Origin: G963663315 sp965116335
GTDB lineage: Bacteria; Pseudomonadota; Gammaproteobacteria; Arenicellales; Poriferihabitantaceae
Reading direction: 5' to 3'
Assembly (NCBI GenBank): GCA_965116335.1
Contig: OZ220677.1
Coordinates: forward strand, 2,480,001-2,544,000
Length of the DNA stretch: 64,000 nucleotides
Shown: piece by piece, positions 29,401 to 38,469 of the stretch
Layout: every line of letters starts with the position of its first letter
How positions within the stretch are numbered: the first letter of the stretch is position 1
The notes under the pieces: generated by a model
Databases searched by the model: none
Told to the model about the DNA's origin: nothing
What the model saw: the letters and a program-made list of their open reading frames with translations, nothing else
Translations under genes and position numbers: made by a program

Positions 29401-30631
29401 GGTGTTGAACGTCAAGGAAGGCTCACAGGTGCGGATCGGCGATATGGTTGCTACCTGGGACCCTCATACGCACCCGATCGTGACCGAGGTGGCGGGCAAG
29501 GTCGTGTTCACCGATCTGGAAGAGGGCGTGACGGTCAATATGCAGACCGATGACCTGACCGGGAAAAGTACCTATGTCGTACTGGATCCCCAACGTCGTC
29601 GCGGCAGTGCCCACGATATCAAGCCGACCATCAGCCTGATTGATCAATCCGGAGAGTCTGTCAAGATACCGGGTACGGATATTCCCGCCCGCTATCAACT
29701 CCCGCCGGAATCCATCGTCATGCTGGAAGACGGTCAGAATGTGGATAGTGGAGATGTGATCGCGAAAATACCGCAGGAATCGTCCAAAACCCGTGATATT
29801 ACCGGGGGGCTACCGCGAGTTGCGGAGCTGTTCGAGGCGCGTAAACCGAAGGAACCGGCCATTCTGGCAGAAGCCACCGGAATTATTTCATTTGGCCGGG
29901 AAACCAAGAGCAAACACCGCCTGGTGATCACCAGCAAGGACGGTGAGACCCACAGTACACTGATTCCCAAGACTCGCCGGATCAATGTATTTGAGGGTGA
30001 GACGGTTGAGCGCGGAGAAGTGGTCGCGGATGGTCCTCCATTGGCGAGCGATATTCTCGAATATCGCGGTGTCGAGGCATTAGCGGACTACATTGTGAAT
30101 GAAGTGCAGGATGTGTATCAGTTGCAGGGCGTAAAAATCAATGACAAACACATTGAGGTGATCATTCGCCAGATGCTGAGAAAGGTAAGGGTAGGCGAAG
30201 TGGGCGACAGCCATTACCTGCCCGGAGAGCAAGTCGAGAAATCCATATTGCTGAAAGATAATGATGAGTTGATCGCGCAAGGCAAGGAACCTGCGACTTT
30301 TTACCCTGTTTTGCTGGGTATCACCAAGGCGTCACTGACTACTGAGTCTTTCATTTCTGCTGCCTCCTTCCAGGAAACCACTCGTGTGCTGACCAATGCG
30401 TCGGTTAATGGCAAGGTCGACGAACTCCGTGGCCTGAAGGAAAACGTGATCGTCGGGCGTCTGATACCCGCCGGAACCGGACTGGCTTTTCACAGGGACC
30501 GCAAACGCAACCGGCAGATCGGCACATTGAAAAACAAGGAGCTTGAAGAATTGCTGAGCGTTCCTGAAAACGACACGGATACGATCCATGACATCGTACC
30601 GGACGATACACAGGCCTGGATCACGGCATAA
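26405..30631 (+). CDS. rpoC: DNA-directed RNA polymerase subunit beta'
   Basis: The largest RNAP subunit, 1408 residues (1407 in E. coli). The N-terminal zinc-binding CLCGKYKRLKHRGVVCEKCG (about residue 70), the catalytic magnesium loop NADFDGDQMAVHVPLS (about 460), the bridge helix/trigger loop region (GARGSHAQIRQLAGMRGLM, and IGEPGTQLTMRTFHIGG near 920) and the second zinc site CETRYGVCSKCYGRDL (about 888) are present. A GAGGCAG ribosome site precedes ATG 26405. The C-terminal tail is acidic. Confidence 0.98.
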   Translation: MRDIFNLFRQVDAVDDFDSIRVSIASPEKIRSWSFGEVKKPETINYRTFRPERDGLFCAKLFGPVSDYECLCGKYKRLKHRGVVCEKCGVEVTLSKVRRERMGRIELAAPCAHIWFLKSLPSRLGLLLDMTVREMERVLYFEAYVVIDPGITEEYERGDLLTEEQYLEAIKTYGDEFEVGMGAEAIRTLLKEMDLSLEAEILREELAKTKSDTKTKKLTGRLKVIEAFINSGNNPAWMIMDVLPVLPPDLRPLVPLEGGRFATSDLNDLYRRVINRNNRLKRLLDLNAPDLIVRNEKRMLQEAVDAMLDNGRRGKAITGANKRQLKSISDMIKGKQGRFRQNLLGKRVDYSGRSVIVVGPTLKLHQCGLPKKMALELFKPFIFSKLELRGMAANIKQAKKMVEAESAEVWDILEEVIREHPVMLNRAPTLHRLGIQAFEPVLIEGKAIQLHPLVCTPYNADFDGDQMAVHVPLSIEAQLEARALMMSTNNILSPANGEPIIVPSQDIVLGLYYMTRESADAKGTGAWFSDINEVRRAWETRQIHLHARVKVRMPVYDEEGNSTGERKTVDTTVGRVLLSEILPTRLDFSLIDRPMKKKTISELINVSYREAGLKDTVIFADQLMYTGFGMAALSGLSIGVDDMVVPADKPGILNQAQKEVVEIQKQYDAGLLTDGERYNKVVDIWTRTSEQVSDSMMSELGVDTVINKQGEKVEQDSFNSIYMMADSGARGSHAQIRQLAGMRGLMAKPDGSIIETPITANFREGLNVLQYFNSTHGARKGLADTALKTANSGYLTRRLVDVCQDLVVTEADCGTENGLFREAQIQGGEVVVPLSDRVLGRYVSEEVVDQAGEVIISRDQMIDEKLVRLIDHNNIHGIRVRSAVTCETRYGVCSKCYGRDLGRGHTINMGEAVGVIAAQSIGEPGTQLTMRTFHIGGAASSSSVVSNVELKNSGKIHLKSAKLVENTEGKQVVVTRSSELVVQDEQGRDRERHKLPYGAVLNVKEGSQVRIGDMVATWDPHTHPIVTEVAGKVVFTDLEEGVTVNMQTDDLTGKSTYVVLDPQRRRGSAHDIKPTISLIDQSGESVKIPGTDIPARYQLPPESIVMLEDGQNVDSGDVIAKIPQESSKTRDITGGLPRVAELFEARKPKEPAILAEATGIISFGRETKSKHRLVITSKDGETHSTLIPKTRRINVFEGETVERGEVVADGPPLASDILEYRGVEALADYIVNEVQDVYQLQGVKINDKHIEVIIRQMLRKVRVGEVGDSHYLPGEQVEKSILLKDNDELIAQGKEPATFYPVLLGITKASLTTESFISAASFQETTRVLTNASVNGKVDELRGLKENVIVGRLIPAGTGLAFHRDRKRNRQIGTLKNKELEELLSVPENDTDTIHDIVPDDTQAWITA

Positions 30632-30699
30632 GGGGAGCTTTAAGCATGGTAGAGTTACAGACTTTGTGGCCATATTGCGTTTTTATCGGGCTTCATCCC

Positions 30700-30728
30700 T
30701 TGACAGGAGAATCGTGCCGACATAAAAT
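30700..30728 (+). promoter_or_regulatory. Sigma-70 promoter of the rpsL-rpsG-fusA-tuf (str) operon
   Basis: TTGACA at 30700-30705, a 17-bp spacer, and TAAAAT at 30723-30728 (five of six bases). It lies in the 220-bp gap between rpoC and rpsL and is followed by a GC-rich start CGCGCCCCC, typical of growth-rate-controlled promoters. A small CCCC-TTT-GGGG hairpin lies just downstream at 30733-30744. No other gene is in the gap. Confidence 0.8.
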
Positions 30729-30851
30729 CGCGCCCCCTTTGGGGTATGGATGCCATTCGCCACCTGCAGAATCCCGAACCTTACAGCAAGGTCGGCGGTA
30801 TTTCAGGGGCAGGCAAGAAACAGTAAGCAACATTTATAAAAAGTCCAGCGA

Positions 30852-31226
30852 ATGCCGACACTAAACCAACTGGTCAGAAACCCGAGACAAAAGCAGGTCA
30901 GGAAATCCAATGTTCCGGCCCTGCAATCTTGTCCGCAAAAGCGTGGTGTTTGCACCCGTGTGTATACGACTACGCCCAAGAAGCCGAACTCTGCATTACG
31001 CAAGGTGGCCAGGGTGCGCTTGACCAACGGGCATGAGGTGACCACTTATATCGGTGGTGAAGGTCATAATTTGCAGGAGCACTCGGTGGTACTGATAAGA
31101 GGGGGGCGGGTGAAAGACTTGCCGGGCGTTCGGTATCACACGGTGCGTGGAGCGCTGGATACGTCCGGTGTGTCGGACAGGCGTCAGGGTCGTTCGAAAT
31201 ACGGCGCGAAGCGTCCCAAGTCTTAA
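30852..31226 (+). CDS. rpsL: 30S ribosomal protein S12
   Basis: A decoding-centre protein of 124 residues, the same length as E. coli. The streptomycin-relevant loops TPKKPNSALRK and IRGGRVKDLPGVRYH carry the usual lysines, so a streptomycin-sensitive ribosome is predicted at these sites. ATG 30852 begins MPTLNQLVRNPRQ, the conserved N-terminus. It opens the str operon 124 bp after a consensus promoter. Confidence 0.98.
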   Translation: MPTLNQLVRNPRQKQVRKSNVPALQSCPQKRGVCTRVYTTTPKKPNSALRKVARVRLTNGHEVTTYIGGEGHNLQEHSVVLIRGGRVKDLPGVRYHTVRGALDTSGVSDRRQGRSKYGAKRPKS

Positions 31227-31360
31227 ATCGCAGGCATTTAATTTGTAAGTATAAAGAGAGGCTTGAGTTCAAGCCCGGAGCAGCAGGCTGCAGCAATCCC
31301 GTATATTGCTGAACGATGTTGCCGAACCTCAACCCGGACTGGCCGGAGCGAAATCAAGAT

Positions 31361-31831
31361 ATGTCAAGACGAAGAGAAGTCCCCAAGAGGAAGATTTTGC
31401 CTGATCCCAAATACAAGGATCAGACAGTCGCGAAATTTATCAATATCCTCATGCTGGATGGCAAGAAGTCGATTGCCGAGAGAATCATGTATGGCGCGCT
31501 GGATATCATCAAGGAGCGCGGCAAAGAGGACGTGGTTGAGGTTTTTAACGCGGCCCTGGAAAACGTAAGCCCCGGTGTTGAAGTGAAGAGCCGTCGTGTC
31601 GGTGGCGCCACTTACCAGGTGCCGGTTGAGGTGCGCCCCAACCGCCAGATGGCGCTGGCTATGAGATGGCTGGTAGCCGCCGCTCGCAAGCGATCCGAGA
31701 AATCCATGACAGCCCGGTTGGCGGGGGAGTTGATGGATGCTTCAAGTGAGCGCGGCAGCGCCTTCAAAAAACGTGAAGACACCCACAAGATGGCCGAAGC
31801 CAACAAGGCGTTTTCACATTACAGATTTTAG
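31361..31831 (+). CDS. rpsG: 30S ribosomal protein S7
   Basis: A primary 16S rRNA-binding protein of the 30S head, 156 residues. MSRRREVPKRKILPDPKYKD and GGATYQVPVEVRPNRQMALA are conserved. ATG 31361 is chosen over upstream frame extensions because the family N-terminus begins there and GGAG lies 15-18 bases before. A 134-base gap separates it from rpsL. Confidence 0.97.
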   Translation: MSRRREVPKRKILPDPKYKDQTVAKFINILMLDGKKSIAERIMYGALDIIKERGKEDVVEVFNAALENVSPGVEVKSRRVGGATYQVPVEVRPNRQMALAMRWLVAAARKRSEKSMTARLAGELMDASSERGSAFKKREDTHKMAEANKAFSHYRF

Positions 31832-31869
31832 ACTCGATTTTCCTTACACGAACCCGGACGTAAAGAGCA

Positions 31870-33963
31870 GTGCCACGCAAAACTCCAATCGAGCGGTATC
31901 GCAACATCGGCATCATGGCCCACATTGATGCTGGCAAGACGACGACCACCGAGCGCATACTCTTCTATACCGGCCTTTCCCACAAGCTCGGTGAAGTGCA
32001 TGATGGCAATGCGATCATGGACTGGATGGAGCAGGAGCAGGAGAGGGGAATCACCATTACTTCTGCGGCTACCACCTGTTTCTGGAGTGGCATGGACAAA
32101 AGTCTGGAACCGCATCGAATCAATATCATTGATACTCCCGGTCATGTTGATTTCACGATTGAGGTCGAACGTTCGTTGCGTGTGCTGGATGGTGCCGTTG
32201 CTGTGTTCTGTGCAGTCGGGGGGGTTGAGCCGCAGTCGGAAACCGTGTGGCGTCAGGCCAACAAGTATAATGTGCCAAGAATGGCCTTCATCAACAAGAT
32301 GGACCGGGTCGGAGCGGATTTCCAGCGTGTTGTTGAGCAAATCGAAACCCGGTTGGGCACCAACCCGGTCATGATGCAATTGAATATAGGATCCGAAGAG
32401 CATTTCAGGGGCGTGGTTGATCTCGTCAAAATGAAAGCGGTCTCATGGAAAGAGGAAAATATGGGTATCGAATTCGAATACAGTGATATTCCTGAAGAGC
32501 TGGTCGAGGAAGCTGGTCAACTCAGGGCCAGACTGGTGGAAGTGGCCGCCGAAGCAGACGAGGAAATGATGGAACGTTATTTCGAGAACGGTGATCTTTG
32601 TGAGCAGGAAATCAGGAGAGGCATTCGAATCCGCACTCTGAATAATGAGATTATTCCGGTATTGTGTGGCTCCGCCTTCAAGAACAAGGGCGTTCAGATG
32701 TTGCTGGACGGGATTATTGATTATATGCCCGGCCCATTGGATGTGCCGGCGATCAGCGGAGTGGCCGAGGACGGGGAAACCCGCATTGTCCGCAAGTCTG
32801 ATGATGCACAACCGTTTTCTGCACTGGCATTCAAGATCATGTCAGACTCTTTTTTCGGGCAGCTGGTTTTCTTTCGTGTGTATTCCGGAACCATGAAGAC
32901 CGGCGATACCGTGATAAATTCAGTCAAGAGGAAAAAGGAACGGATTGGCCGGATATTACAGATGCACTCCAATAACCGGGAGGATATCAAGCAGGTATAC
33001 GCTGGTGATATAGCGGCGGCGGTGGGACTGAAAAGCATCACCACCGGCGATACCTTGTGCGCGAGCAATTCCATCGTGGCGCTGGAACGAATGGAGTTTC
33101 CAGACCCGGTTATCGCGCAGGCGGTTGAGCCGAAAACCCGCTCCGATCAGGAGAAGCTGGGTGTGGCTCTGGGTAAGCTGGCGCAGGAAGACCCCTCTTT
33201 TCGGGTGCGTTCCGATGAAGAGTCCGGGCAGACCATTATTTCCGGTATGGGTGAATTGCATCTCGAAATCATTGTAGATCGGTTGAAACGGGAGTTTAGT
33301 GTAGATGCCAATATCGGCAAACCCCAGGTCGCCTATCGGGAAACAATTACCGAGCCGGTTGAAATGGAGCACAAGTATGCGAAGCAGACCGGTGGACGAG
33401 GGCAATATGGCCATGTTCATGTCCGCCTCGAGCCGCTGGATCTGGGGACCGGTTATCAGTTTGTCGATGAGATCAAGGGTGGCGTGATACCCAGGGAGTA
33501 CATTCCCGCAGTGGATAAGGGTATTCAGTCCGCGATGCAGTCGGGCGTGGTGGCCGGTTATCCGGTGATTGATGTCAAGGCAACCCTGTTCTATGGTTCC
33601 TATCACGATGTGGATTCATCTGAGCATGCGTTCAAGGCGGCTGGTTCCATGGCGTTCCGTGAGGGTGCCCGGATTGCCGGGCCACAGTTGCTGGAGCCGA
33701 TGATGGCGGTGGAAGTGGTCACCCCGGAAGAATATATGGGAAGCGTGAACGGCGATTTGAGCGCGCGGCGTGGTTTGATCCATGAAATGGAGGATTCACC
33801 CGGTGGCAAGGTCATCAAGGCCGAAGTGCCCTTGTCGGAGATGTTCGGCTATGCTACTGCGTTGCGCTCCGCGACTCAGGGGCGGGCGAATTATACGATG
33901 GAGTTCAGGAAATATGCTCCGGTTCCGGAAAGTATAGCGACCTCAATCAAGATTGCTGCTTGA
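31870..33963 (+). CDS. fusA: Elongation factor G
   Basis: A translocation GTPase of 697 residues (704 in E. coli). G motifs: GIMAHIDAGKTTTTERIL (P-loop), the DTPGHVDFTIEVERSLR G3 box, and NKMDRVGADF (G4). Domain IV shows GGRGQYGHVHVRLEP and the tip region contains DSSEHAFKAAGSMAF. The start codon is GTG 31870 (GTG-CCA-CGC-AAA), and the conserved PRKTPIERYRNIGI follows immediately. It lies 38 bases after rpsG. Confidence 0.97.
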   Translation: MPRKTPIERYRNIGIMAHIDAGKTTTTERILFYTGLSHKLGEVHDGNAIMDWMEQEQERGITITSAATTCFWSGMDKSLEPHRINIIDTPGHVDFTIEVERSLRVLDGAVAVFCAVGGVEPQSETVWRQANKYNVPRMAFINKMDRVGADFQRVVEQIETRLGTNPVMMQLNIGSEEHFRGVVDLVKMKAVSWKEENMGIEFEYSDIPEELVEEAGQLRARLVEVAAEADEEMMERYFENGDLCEQEIRRGIRIRTLNNEIIPVLCGSAFKNKGVQMLLDGIIDYMPGPLDVPAISGVAEDGETRIVRKSDDAQPFSALAFKIMSDSFFGQLVFFRVYSGTMKTGDTVINSVKRKKERIGRILQMHSNNREDIKQVYAGDIAAAVGLKSITTGDTLCASNSIVALERMEFPDPVIAQAVEPKTRSDQEKLGVALGKLAQEDPSFRVRSDEESGQTIISGMGELHLEIIVDRLKREFSVDANIGKPQVAYRETITEPVEMEHKYAKQTGGRGQYGHVHVRLEPLDLGTGYQFVDEIKGGVIPREYIPAVDKGIQSAMQSGVVAGYPVIDVKATLFYGSYHDVDSSEHAFKAAGSMAFREGARIAGPQLLEPMMAVEVVTPEEYMGSVNGDLSARRGLIHEMEDSPGGKVIKAEVPLSEMFGYATALRSATQGRANYTMEFRKYAPVPESIATSIKIAA

Positions 33964-34044
33964 TCGGGTTGCAGGACTCAGAAAATTTCAGTAACAAAAA
34001 ACAAATTCAAGTAACAAATTAAAGATTATTCAGGAGACCTATCC

Positions 34045-35238
34045 ATGGCGAAAGAAAAATTTGAAAGAACGAAGCCGCATGTAAATGTTGGCACCATCGG
34101 CCATGTCGATCATGGCAAGACGACGTTGACGGCGGCGATGACCAAGGTGTTATCGACCCGATACGGTGGCACTGAATCGAAAGCGTTTGACGAAATCGAC
34201 AATGCGCCGGAAGAAAAATCCCGCGGAATCACGATTGCCACCGCGCACGTCGAGTATCAGACCGAAAACCGCCACTATGCACACGTTGATTGTCCTGGGC
34301 ACGCCGACTACATCAAGAACATGATTACCGGTGCCGCGCAGATGGATGGGGCGATCCTGGTATGTAGTGCAGCAGATGGCCCAATGCCGCAGACACGGGA
34401 GCATATCCTGCTGGCTCGTCAGGTCGGCGTTCCCTATATCGTGGTCTATCTGAACAAGGCCGATATGGTGGATGACGAGGAGTTGCTGGAATTGGTTGAG
34501 ATGGAAATACGGGAATTGCTGGATACCTACGAATTCCCCGGCGATGATACTCCGATCGTGATTGGCAGTGCCCTGAAAGCGCTGGAAGGAGACGACTCGG
34601 ATATCGGGGAAGGTTCTATTATCAAGCTGGCGGAAGCACTGGACAGCTACATTCCGGAGCCGGAGCGTAAGGTGGACGGTGATTTCCTGATGCCGGTAGA
34701 AGATGTGTTCTCGATATCTGGCAGAGGCACGGTTGTGACCGGGCGAGTGGAACGAGGCGTAATCAAGGTGGGGGAAGAGATCGCCATTGTCGGTATCAAG
34801 GATACCATGGTGACGGTTTGTACCGGCGTTGAGATGTTCCGCAAGTTGCTGGACGAAGGCCAGGCGGGAGACAACGTGGGGGTCCTGTTGCGTGGAACCA
34901 AGCGTGAGGAAGTGGAGCGCGGACAGGTGCTGGCGAAGCCAAAAAGCATTACGCCACATACCCGGTTCGAGTCGGAAGTGTATATCCTGTCCAAGGAAGA
35001 GGGGGGTCGTCATACACCGTTTTTCAATGGATATCGCCCGCAGTTCTACTTTCGGACAACGGATGTGACCGGCTCTTGTGATTTGCCGGCGGATATCGAG
35101 ATGGTGATGCCGGGCGATAATGTAGCGATGTCGGTGGCGTTGATTGCGCCGATCGCGATGGAGGAGGGATTGCGGTTCGCGATCCGCGAAGGAGGTCGTA
35201 CCGTGGGAGCGGGCGTCGTCACCAAAATCATCGAATGA
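34045..35238 (+). CDS. tuf: Elongation factor Tu
   Basis: Delivers aminoacyl-tRNA to the ribosome; 397 residues (394 in E. coli). P-loop GHVDHGKTTL, effector ARG-type segment KSRGITIATAHVEYQ, DCPGHADYIKNMITGAAQMDG and NKADMVDD (NKxD) are all present. Kirromycin/tRNA contacts in domains II-III (GRVERGVIKVGEE, GRTVGAGVVTKI) are conserved. AGGAG at 34031 gives a strong ribosome site. This is the only tuf in the window. Confidence 0.98.
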   Translation: MAKEKFERTKPHVNVGTIGHVDHGKTTLTAAMTKVLSTRYGGTESKAFDEIDNAPEEKSRGITIATAHVEYQTENRHYAHVDCPGHADYIKNMITGAAQMDGAILVCSAADGPMPQTREHILLARQVGVPYIVVYLNKADMVDDEELLELVEMEIRELLDTYEFPGDDTPIVIGSALKALEGDDSDIGEGSIIKLAEALDSYIPEPERKVDGDFLMPVEDVFSISGRGTVVTGRVERGVIKVGEEIAIVGIKDTMVTVCTGVEMFRKLLDEGQAGDNVGVLLRGTKREEVERGQVLAKPKSITPHTRFESEVYILSKEEGGRHTPFFNGYRPQFYFRTTDVTGSCDLPADIEMVMPGDNVAMSVALIAPIAMEEGLRFAIREGGRTVGAGVVTKIIE

Positions 35239-35276
35239 TTTTGTAAAAAGGGCAGTTTCAAGAGAATTTCTGAACA

Positions 35277-35591
35277 ATGGTAGAAAATCAAAAAATCCGT
35301 ATCAGCTTGAAGGCGTTCGATCACAAGATGATTGATCGGTCGGCGCTGGAGATCGTGGATACGGCCCGACGCACAGGCGCACTGGTAAAGGGTCCCATCC
35401 CGTTACCTACCAAGATCGAAAAATATACGCTTTTGCGATCTCCCCACGTCAACAAGAAAGCTCGGGACCAGTTTGAAATCAGAACCCATAAGAGAATTCT
35501 CGATATCGTGCAGCCAACCGATAAAACGGTGGATGCCTTGATGAAGCTTGACCTCGCTGCCGGGGTTGACGTGGAAATCAAATTGAACTGA
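35277..35591 (+). CDS. rpsJ: 30S ribosomal protein S10
   Basis: A 30S head protein and NusE antitermination factor, 104 residues. IRISLKAFDHKMIDRSALEI and KGPIPLPTKIEKYTLLRSPH are the conserved core. ATG 35277 begins MVENQKIR. Only 38 bases separate it from tuf, with no promoter or terminator seen, so the str and S10 operons may be read as one. First gene of the S10 order. Confidence 0.96.
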   Translation: MVENQKIRISLKAFDHKMIDRSALEIVDTARRTGALVKGPIPLPTKIEKYTLLRSPHVNKKARDQFEIRTHKRILDIVQPTDKTVDALMKLDLAAGVDVEIKLN

Positions 35592-35628
35592 CTATCATGA
35601 GATCAAAGAGACACAGGCAGGTTACGAG

Positions 35629-36297
35629 ATGTCATTAGGACTGGTTGGAAAAAAAATGGGTATGACTCGGGTCTTTACAGAAGAGGGAAGGTCCCGGCCA
35701 GTTACGGTGATTGAAGTTTTGCCGAACCGGATCACGCAAGTCAGAACCCGGGATAACGATGGTTATGACGGGTTGCAGGTGACTACGGGAGAACGGCGGG
35801 CCAGTCGAATCAATAAAGCCATGAAAGGCCATTTCGCCAAAGCCGGGGTGCGACCTGGTAGAGGGGTTTGGGAGTTTCGGCTGGATGATGCGGTCACGGT
35901 CGAGGCGGGCTCCGAGTTGACGGTCGGCCTGTTCAGTGAGGGGCAGAAGGTGGATGTATCCGGACGAACCATCGGCAAGGGATTTGCGGGAGTGATAAAA
36001 CGCCACGGTTATGGTGGAGGTCGCGCTACTCATGGTAACTCGAAAGCGCACAGGCTGGCTGGTTCCATCGGCAACGCGCAGGACCCGGGCCGGGTCTGGA
36101 AAGGCAAGAAAATGGCAGGACACATGGGTGCCGTGAAATCCGTTCAGCAGAATCTGGATGTGGTCAGGGTCGATGAGACTCGCAACATTATTCTGATTGC
36201 AGGCTCGATTCCCGGCTCCAGGGGCGCCGATGTCATCATTCGTCCGGCAGTCAAGTCTGACGAGTCATTGAGTATGCCAGACGGGCAGGCAGCCTGA
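35629..36297 (+). CDS. rplC: 50S ribosomal protein L3
   Basis: One of the first proteins in 50S assembly, close to the peptidyl transferase centre. It has 222 residues (209 in E. coli). LGLVGKKMGMTRVFTEEGR at the start, and GGRATHGNSKAHRLAGSIGN around residue 130, where E. coli PrmB methylates a glutamine, are recognisable; in E. coli L3 that site reads GNSLSHRVPGSIGQ. The C-terminus is extended by about ten residues. Confidence 0.96.
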   Translation: MSLGLVGKKMGMTRVFTEEGRSRPVTVIEVLPNRITQVRTRDNDGYDGLQVTTGERRASRINKAMKGHFAKAGVRPGRGVWEFRLDDAVTVEAGSELTVGLFSEGQKVDVSGRTIGKGFAGVIKRHGYGGGRATHGNSKAHRLAGSIGNAQDPGRVWKGKKMAGHMGAVKSVQQNLDVVRVDETRNIILIAGSIPGSRGADVIIRPAVKSDESLSMPDGQAA

Positions 36298-36307
36298 GGA
36301 AATAACA

Positions 36308-36982
36308 ATGGCTATCAAATTAAAAGTAAATTCAGTGGTCGAATCCGGCTCCGCAGAGGCGAAGGCGCATGAGGTGGAACTGTCTGAAGGCAATTTCGGA
36401 GTGGATTTCAACGAATCGCTGATTCATCAGGTTGTGGTCGCTTATCAGGCGGGCGGGCGCAGTGGTACGCGCGCTCAAAAGAACCGGGCCGCGGTACGGG
36501 GCGGCAGTGCCAAGCCCTGGCGGCAGAAAGGTACGGGTCGGGCGCGTGCAGGAACAATACGAAGCCCGATTTTTACCGGGGGCGGACGTGCTTTCCCGCT
36601 TTCAACCCGGGATTTCTCCCAGAAAGTCAACAAGAAGATGTATCGTGCGGCGATGCGTTCAATCCTGTCGGAACTGAACCGCCAGCAAAGGCTGGTTGTG
36701 GTTGATTCGATGGCGATGGATGCTCCAAAAACCAGCTCCCTGGTTGAGAGGTTGAAAGGACTGGACGCCGACCGGGCATTGATCGTACTTGTGGACGATG
36801 ATCAGAATGTTGAACTGTCTGCCCGTAATTTGCAGTCAGTGAGTGTATGTACCAGCTGCAGTATTGATCCGGTCAGCCTGATTAGCTACCCCAAAGTGGT
36901 GATCACCGCCGATGCGGCTCGCAGTATTGACGAGACACTGTCCGGAAAACCTGCAACAGGAGGCATGGAGGTAGCAGCATGA
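36308..36982 (+). CDS. rplD: 50S ribosomal protein L4
   Basis: An exit-tunnel protein; in E. coli also the S10-operon autorepressor. It has 224 residues (201 in E. coli). The tunnel loop is intact: GGRSGTRAQKNRAAVRGGSA, then KPWRQKGTGRARAGTIRSPI. RSILSELNRQQRLVVVD follows. The extra length is in the C-terminus, where a short CTSCSID segment is found. AGGAAAT lies just before ATG 36308. It overlaps rplW by ATGA. Confidence 0.95.
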   Translation: MAIKLKVNSVVESGSAEAKAHEVELSEGNFGVDFNESLIHQVVVAYQAGGRSGTRAQKNRAAVRGGSAKPWRQKGTGRARAGTIRSPIFTGGGRAFPLSTRDFSQKVNKKMYRAAMRSILSELNRQQRLVVVDSMAMDAPKTSSLVERLKGLDADRALIVLVDDDQNVELSARNLQSVSVCTSCSIDPVSLISYPKVVITADAARSIDETLSGKPATGGMEVAA

Positions 36983-37314
36983 ATATCCGAACAATCAGCC
37001 CGCCTTCGCGAGTCAGTGAGGAGCGTTTGTATCAGATCATCCTGAAACCTGTGATCTCGGAAAAGACGACATGGGTCGCCGATAAATACCAGCAGATCGT
37101 GTTTCAGGTCAGGAAGGACGCGCACAAGAATGAAGTCCGCCTGGCGGTTGAAAAATTGTTTGAGGTAAAGGTTAAAAATGTACAGGTCGTGAATGTCCAC
37201 GGGAAAGTGAAACGACATGGACGGAGCACGGGTGTCAGAAACGACTGGAAGAAGGCTTATGTCTGTCTGGAGGCCGGGCAGGACATTGATTTCATGGGTA
37301 TGGCGGGAGCCTGA
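36979..37314 (+). CDS. rplW: 50S ribosomal protein L23
   Basis: A tunnel-exit protein that docks trigger factor and SRP; 111 residues (100 in E. coli). About 14 extra residues precede the conserved ERLYQIILKPVISEKTT. VFQVRKDAHKNEVRLAVEKL and VKNVQVVNVHGKVKRHGR complete the fold. The ATGA overlap with rplD supports the 36979 start. Confidence 0.94.
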   Translation: MNIRTISPPSRVSEERLYQIILKPVISEKTTWVADKYQQIVFQVRKDAHKNEVRLAVEKLFEVKVKNVQVVNVHGKVKRHGRSTGVRNDWKKAYVCLEAGQDIDFMGMAGA

Positions 37315-37352
37315 TTGCCTGATACGGACAAGATAATAAAGATATTTACGAT

Positions 37353-38177
37353 ATGGCATTAGCAAAACAGAAACCAACGACTCCGGGCCGCAGAAGCATG
37401 GTCAAGGTGGTGTCCCCTGAGCTGTACAAGGGCAGGCCATATCAACCTCTGCTTGAGCCCAAGACGGCTATTGATGGTCGCAACAACGGTGGGCGCATTA
37501 CGGTCAGGCATCGTGGCGGAGGCCACAAGCGTCATTACCGTCTGATTGATTTCAAGCGCGACAAGGATGGGGTCGCAGCTATCGTCAAGCGTATCGAGTA
37601 TGATCCCAACCGTAGCGCGCATATCGCGCTACTGGCTTACCGGGATGGTGAGCATCGTTACATAATCTCGCCCAGGGGTATTGCGGTTGGTGACACCGTA
37701 ATGTCAGGAGTGGGCAGTGGCTATAATGTCGGCAACAGTATGCCGTTGAGAAACATGCCAGTCGGTACTACAGTGCATTGCCTGGAACTGAAACCGGGCA
37801 AGGGAGCGCAGATTGGCAGGTCGGCAGGTGCCGCCATCCAATTTGTCGGCAAGGAAGGGGACTATGCCCAGCTTCGGTTACGTTCCGGGGAGATGCGCCG
37901 GGTGCGTCTTGATTGTCGCGCTACTATTGGTCAGGTAGGCAACTCCGAGAACAGTCTGCGCAAGCTCGGCAAGGCTGGCGCAAAACGTTGGCGAGGGTTC
38001 CGGCCTACCGTCCGCGGGGTGGCTATGAATCCGGTTGATCATCCACATGGCGGTGGGGAAGGCCGTACCTCGGGTGGTCGCGACCCCTGTACTCCCTGGG
38101 GTGTTCCGACCAAGGGTTACAGAACACGTTCCAACAAACGTACTTCATCAATGATTATTCGCAGGCGGAAGAAATAA
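37353..38177 (+). CDS. rplB: 50S ribosomal protein L2
   Basis: Essential for peptidyl transfer and subunit joining; 274 residues (273 in E. coli). GRNNGGRITVRHRGGGHKRH, GVAMNPVDHPHGGGEGRTSG (with the functional histidine near residue 230) and the C-terminal basic tail TSSMIIRRRKK are present. Next gene rpsS starts two bases after the stop. Confidence 0.97.
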   Translation: MALAKQKPTTPGRRSMVKVVSPELYKGRPYQPLLEPKTAIDGRNNGGRITVRHRGGGHKRHYRLIDFKRDKDGVAAIVKRIEYDPNRSAHIALLAYRDGEHRYIISPRGIAVGDTVMSGVGSGYNVGNSMPLRNMPVGTTVHCLELKPGKGAQIGRSAGAAIQFVGKEGDYAQLRLRSGEMRRVRLDCRATIGQVGNSENSLRKLGKAGAKRWRGFRPTVRGVAMNPVDHPHGGGEGRTSGGRDPCTPWGVPTKGYRTRSNKRTSSMIIRRRKK

Positions 38178-38179
38178 CC

Positions 38180-38449
38180 ATGCCCCGTTCAATTAGAAAA
38201 GGTCCTTTTGTTGACCACCATCTGTGGGCAAAAGTTGAAAAAGCCAAAGCAGAGAATTCGCGCAAACCGATCAAGACATGGTCGCGGCGTTCCATGATCA
38301 TGCCAGAATTTGTGGGCCTGACCATTGCCGTGCACAATGGTCGGCAGCATGTGCCGATTCTGGTCAATGAAAACATGGTGGGTCACAGGCTCGGCGAATT
38401 TGCGCCGACGCGCACGTATCGCGGACACGTGGCCAATAAGAAATCGTAG
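38180..38449 (+). CDS. rpsS: 30S ribosomal protein S19
   Basis: A 30S head protein that pairs with S13 near the A site; 89 residues (92 in E. coli). MPRSIRKGPFVDHHLWAKVE and KTWSRRSMIMPEFVGLTIAV are conserved, as is GHRLGEFAPTRTYRGH. Normal spacing to rplB. Confidence 0.97.
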   Translation: MPRSIRKGPFVDHHLWAKVEKAKAENSRKPIKTWSRRSMIMPEFVGLTIAVHNGRQHVPILVNENMVGHRLGEFAPTRTYRGHVANKKS

Positions 38450-38469
38450 CTGAAAACGTATAGAAAATC

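Noticed and set aside
33964..34044. Terminator between fusA and tuf
   Set aside because: AT-rich spacer without a stem followed by T residues; tuf is probably co-transcribed.
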